Both the position numbers and the translations under genes were made by a program. Below are positions 22,834-25,195 of a stretch of 25,195 nt of DNA, one piece after another (the first letter of the stretch is position 1; each line of letters opens with the position of its first letter). The DNA lies in contig JAMPAE010000005.1 in the NCBI GenBank assembly GCA_023667385.1, forward strand, positions 1 to 25,195, read 5' to 3'. The DNA is from Ruminococcus sp. Lineage in GTDB: Bacteria; Bacillota; Clostridia; Oscillospirales; Acutalibacteraceae. The notes beneath the pieces are model-generated. The model saw only the letters and a program-made list of their open reading frames with translations, did no database searches and was not told the DNA's origin.

Positions 22834-23202
22834 ATGGCTGGTTACAGAGTAAGCCGTGTTTCTGAAGATATTCGCAGAGAGATTACGGCGCTTGTCCGTG
22901 AACTGAAGGATCCGAGGGTGAAAGATAAAATGCTCACTGTTGTGAGAGTTGAGGTCAGCTCGGACGCTTCGTTCGCAAAGGTATATATCAGCGATTTCAG
23001 CGGCATTGAATCGGCAAAAGAGGCTGTTAAATGTCTCACTGCCGCAACGGGATATATCAGACGTGAGGTTGGCTCAAGGCTTCACCTGAGAAAAACTCCG
23101 GAGCTTAAATTTGTTGCTGATGATTCAGTTGAGCAAGGCTTCAACCTTTTCAAAAAGCTCGATGATGCAAATCATCACAGGAGTGAGAGCGATGAGAATT
23201 GA
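22834..23202 (+). CDS. rbfA: ribosome-binding factor A
   Basis: A small KH-fold protein (122 residues) that helps late 30S maturation and 16S 5'-end processing. YRVSRVSEDIRREITALVRELKDPRV (about 4-29) and the following ELTSVEV-like strand (TVVRVEVSSDASFAKVYIS), plus the C-terminal LRKTPELKFVADDS, are characteristic. GAAGGT before the ATG at 22834 fixes the start; the frame is open upstream through the second hairpin but without family similarity. It overlaps the nrnA start by 11 bases. Confidence 0.94.
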   Translation: MAGYRVSRVSEDIRREITALVRELKDPRVKDKMLTVVRVEVSSDASFAKVYISDFSGIESAKEAVKCLTAATGYIRREVGSRLHLRKTPELKFVADDSVEQGFNLFKKLDDANHHRSESDEN

Positions 23203-24154
23203 TTTTGAGCGTGCGGTTTCACTGCTTCGGGAAAACGATTGCTTTGTGATTTTGACTCATGCAAACCCAGATGGCGACACTCTCGGCAGCGGATATGCTC
23301 TGATGGCTGCACTCAGAAAGCTCGGCAAAAAAGTCAGGCTTATCAATAATGATAATATACCCGAAAAATATTCATATATCACCGAAGCCGCTCAGGCCGA
23401 TTCGTTTGACAGCGGCTTCGTTGTCAGCGTTGATGTTGCAGACAAAAAACTGCTTGGCAAGGATGTTGAATCAGAGTTTGGCGACAAGGTTGATTTGGCG
23501 ATTGATCATCACGGAACAAACCGCCTTTTTGCAAAGGAAAGCTACATCGAAAGTGATTCAGCGTCAGCTTGTGAAATTGTGTTTCTGATAATCAAAGCGT
23601 TGGGCGTTTCGATTGACGAATATATGGCTTCATGCCTTTATACCGGCTGTTCAACTGATACGGGTTGTTTTCGCTATTCAAACGTTACGGTAAGGTCGCA
23701 TGAAATCGCCGCTGAGCTTATAGCTCTCGGTGCAGATCATGCTGCAATCAACGTGAAAATGTTTGAAACCAAAAAGAAGGGCTATGTTAAGCTTCAGGCA
23801 ATGTGCCTTGACAGTATGGAATTTCACCTTGGTGACAGGCTGTGTCTGTTGGTTGTCACAAGGAAAATGCTTGAGCAAACCTCCACAACTGATGAGGACG
23901 TTGACGCAATTGTTGCTTTTTCAAGGCAGATTGAGGGCGTGCTTGTTGGAGTGACAATCAAAGAAAAGAGCGACGGCATTTTTAAGGTTTCAGTCAGAAC
24001 ACATGAGGGCGTGGACGCTTCGGCAATTTGCTCTGCTTTTGGTGGCGGCGGTCACCTGAGGGCGGCAGGATGCAGCTTCACCTGCGGTATTGATGAAATC
24101 AAAAGGCAGATTATTGAAGAAACAGAAAAACATTTAGGTCAGGTGCAGTTGTGA
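23192..24154 (+). CDS. nrnA: DHH/DHHA1 phosphoesterase, nanoRNase/pAp-phosphatase NrnA
   Basis: Degrades short oligoribonucleotides and can dephosphorylate 3'-phosphoadenosine 5'-phosphate in Firmicutes lacking Orn. The 320-residue protein has the DHH domain with metal motifs HANPDGD (23-29), DVAD (81-84) and DHHGTN (105-110), and the DHHA1 domain ending in GGGGHLRAAG (284-293). AGGAGTGAG precedes the ATG at 23192, inside the end of rbfA. Its stop overlaps the truB GTG by four bases. The tight packing implies coupled translation of rbfA, nrnA and truB. Confidence 0.93.
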   Translation: MRIDFERAVSLLRENDCFVILTHANPDGDTLGSGYALMAALRKLGKKVRLINNDNIPEKYSYITEAAQADSFDSGFVVSVDVADKKLLGKDVESEFGDKVDLAIDHHGTNRLFAKESYIESDSASACEIVFLIIKALGVSIDEYMASCLYTGCSTDTGCFRYSNVTVRSHEIAAELIALGADHAAINVKMFETKKKGYVKLQAMCLDSMEFHLGDRLCLLVVTRKMLEQTSTTDEDVDAIVAFSRQIEGVLVGVTIKEKSDGIFKVSVRTHEGVDASAICSAFGGGGHLRAAGCSFTCGIDEIKRQIIEETEKHLGQVQL

Positions 24155-25044
24155 CAGGATTCATTTGTGTTAACAAGCCGCAGGGCATCACATCGTTTGT
24201 TGCGGCGGCGAAGCTGAGGCGGATTTTCTCTGAAAAAAAGGCAGGGCACACAGGTACGCTTGATCCGATGGCAACAGGTGTGCTTCCCGTTGCGCTTGGC
24301 GGTGCAACAAGGTTCATTGAGTTGATTCCAAGTCATGATAAAGCATATCGTGCGGCGTTTTTGCTTGGTAAAACAACGGATACACTGGATATTACCGGCA
24401 AGTTGCTTGAGGAAAGGGAGGTAACAGCTTCAAAAGAGGACGTGCTTGCTGTGCTCACGCAGTTTATCGGTGAAATCAAGCAGCTTCCGCCGATGTATTC
24501 GGCAATCAAAAAGAACGGTGTCAGGCTTTATGAGCTTGCAAGGCAGGGCGTTGAAATTGAGCGTGAAGAGCGTGATATAACCATCTATTCGCTTTCGCTT
24601 GTTTCTTGCAATGAAGCAAAGAATGAATATGTCATTGATGTTTCCTGCTCAAGCGGTACATATATACGCTCGTTGATTTCGGATATAGGTGAGGTGCTTG
24701 GCTGTGGTGCAGTCATGACATCACTTGAAAGAACGAGTGCAAACTCAATTGGAATTGAAAGCTGTTTCACTTTTGAGCAGCTTGAAGAAATGAAAGAACA
24801 GGGGAAACTTTTAAATGCGGTTGTTGCTGTTGATGATATGCTCGGTTATGAGCGCATCAAAGTGACATCAGCTCAGGCAAAGCGCTTTTCAAACGGCGGC
24901 GAGCTTGACTTGGACCGCATCAGATGCGAAAAAAAAGACGGATATTATGGCGTATACTCACCCGATGAAAAATTTCTCGGCATCGGAGAAATTTCGGTTT
25001 TTAAAGGTGTTTTAAAAGTAAAGAGGGTATACTCAGAAAGATAG
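24151..25044 (+). CDS. truB: tRNA pseudouridine(55) synthase TruB
   Basis: Makes pseudouridine-55 in the T-loop of tRNAs. The 297 residues include GFICVNKPQGITSF at the N-terminus, HTGTLDPMATGVL (33-45) with catalytic Asp38, QLPPMYSAIKKNGVRLYELAR, and the SSGTYIRSL segment that shapes the active site. The C-terminal PUA-like part (SAQAKRFSNGGEL onward) is present. It starts with GTG in a GTGA overlap with the nrnA stop, with AGGTCAGG upstream. Confidence 0.96.
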   Translation: MTGFICVNKPQGITSFVAAAKLRRIFSEKKAGHTGTLDPMATGVLPVALGGATRFIELIPSHDKAYRAAFLLGKTTDTLDITGKLLEEREVTASKEDVLAVLTQFIGEIKQLPPMYSAIKKNGVRLYELARQGVEIEREERDITIYSLSLVSCNEAKNEYVIDVSCSSGTYIRSLISDIGEVLGCGAVMTSLERTSANSIGIESCFTFEQLEEMKEQGKLLNAVVAVDDMLGYERIKVTSAQAKRFSNGGELDLDRIRCEKKDGYYGVYSPDEKFLGIGEISVFKGVLKVKRVYSER

Positions 25045-25054
25045 TGATTAAAAA

Positions 25055-25195
25055 GTGTCAGCTTTTGATGATATTATGCTAAACGGTGATACTGTTTTGG
25101 CACTGGGTAATTTTGATGGATTGCACAGGGGGCACATGAGTGTTCTTGACAAGGCGCTTGAAATTGCCGGGCAAAGAGGACTTGTTCCTGTTGTT
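25055..25195 (+). CDS. ribF: bifunctional riboflavin kinase/FAD synthetase RibF (3' truncated)
   Basis: The first 47 residues are visible and the frame stays open at the window end. LALGNFDGLHRGHMSVL is the nucleotidyltransferase N-terminal motif of the FAD-synthetase domain, including the GNFDG and HxGH elements. A stop in the same frame at 25049-25051 limits the start to GTG 25055 or ATG 25076; the GTG start leaves the usual-length segment before the motif, but its ribosome site is weak (AGAAAG). RibF makes FMN and FAD and normally ends this operon order in Firmicutes after truB. Confidence 0.88.
   Translation, partial: MSAFDDIMLNGDTVLALGNFDGLHRGHMSVLDKALEIAGQRGLVPVV

Noticed and set aside
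1..25195. CRISPR arrays, tRNA or rRNA genes, transposases, toxin-antitoxin or defence genes
   Set aside because: I looked for regularly spaced repeats, tRNA-like cloverleaf/TTCGA signatures and transposase or nuclease operons in the gaps and found none; the gaps are short and the genes are housekeeping or metabolic.

Overview
The window reads as chromosomal DNA from a moderately low-GC Firmicute of class Clostridia, probably an anaerobic gut Oscillospiraceae/Ruminococcaceae-type organism. The signs are strong AGGAGG-type ribosome binding sites, a two-subunit iron-sulfur fumarase, a free-standing flavodiiron protein, a YlmC/YmxH-type PRC-barrel protein, and the Firmicute gene order rimP-nusA-ylxR-ylxQ-infB-rbfA-nrnA-truB-ribF. 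No phage, plasmid, transposase, CRISPR array, rRNA or tRNA was seen.

Layout. (1) 1-2216: the C-terminal half of an AspT/YidE-type carboxylate antiporter, then fumarate hydratase alpha and beta subunits, closed by a hairpin terminator. (2) 2217-2600: a 420-base gap (from 2181) with a possible ylxM-like coding remnant, a 102-bp imperfect inverted repeat with a nested hairpin, a terminator, and alternative leader hairpins. (3) 2601-6195: two overlapping genes for a heterodimeric ABC exporter. (4) 6358-8127, minus strand: a promoter, a flavodiiron protein (fprA) and a flavin-reductase-fold protein, likely O2/NO detoxification. (5) 8174-10110: an EamA/DMT transporter divergent from a LysR regulator, with operator-like repeats between them. 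(6) 10166-11688: glutamate dehydrogenase with a strong promoter and a downstream inverted repeat. (7) 11791-12760: an HSL-type esterase ending in a bidirectional terminator. (8) 12767-14711, minus strand: pyruvate kinase with a small cysteine-rich protein of unknown function directly downstream. (9) 14868-17389: a secreted or anchored endonuclease/exonuclease/phosphatase-family protein divergent from glucuronate isomerase (uxaC), with strong back-to-back promoters. (10) 17459-17761: a YlmC/YmxH PRC-barrel protein. (11) 17826-25195: promoter, leader hairpin and the rimP-to-ribF translation/transcription-factor operon, running off the window end inside ribF.

How the genes work together. The first and middle blocks are central anaerobic metabolism (dicarboxylates, ammonia assimilation, glycolysis, uronate use), each gene or pair with its own promoter or terminator. 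The last block is a housekeeping operon: ribosome assembly (RimP, RbfA), elongation control (NusA), RNA-binding modulators (YlxR/RnpM, YlxQ), initiation (IF-2), nanoRNA turnover (NrnA), tRNA modification (TruB) and flavin synthesis (RibF). No complete undescribed system is evident in the coding content. The most interesting unexplained material is non-coding: the inverted-repeat/terminator element at 2325-2475, the rimP leader hairpin at 17881-17915, and the large hairpin element between infB and rbfA at 22631-22742. Among proteins, the best candidates are the CxCxxC protein behind pyk and the split flavodiiron/flavin-reductase pair.
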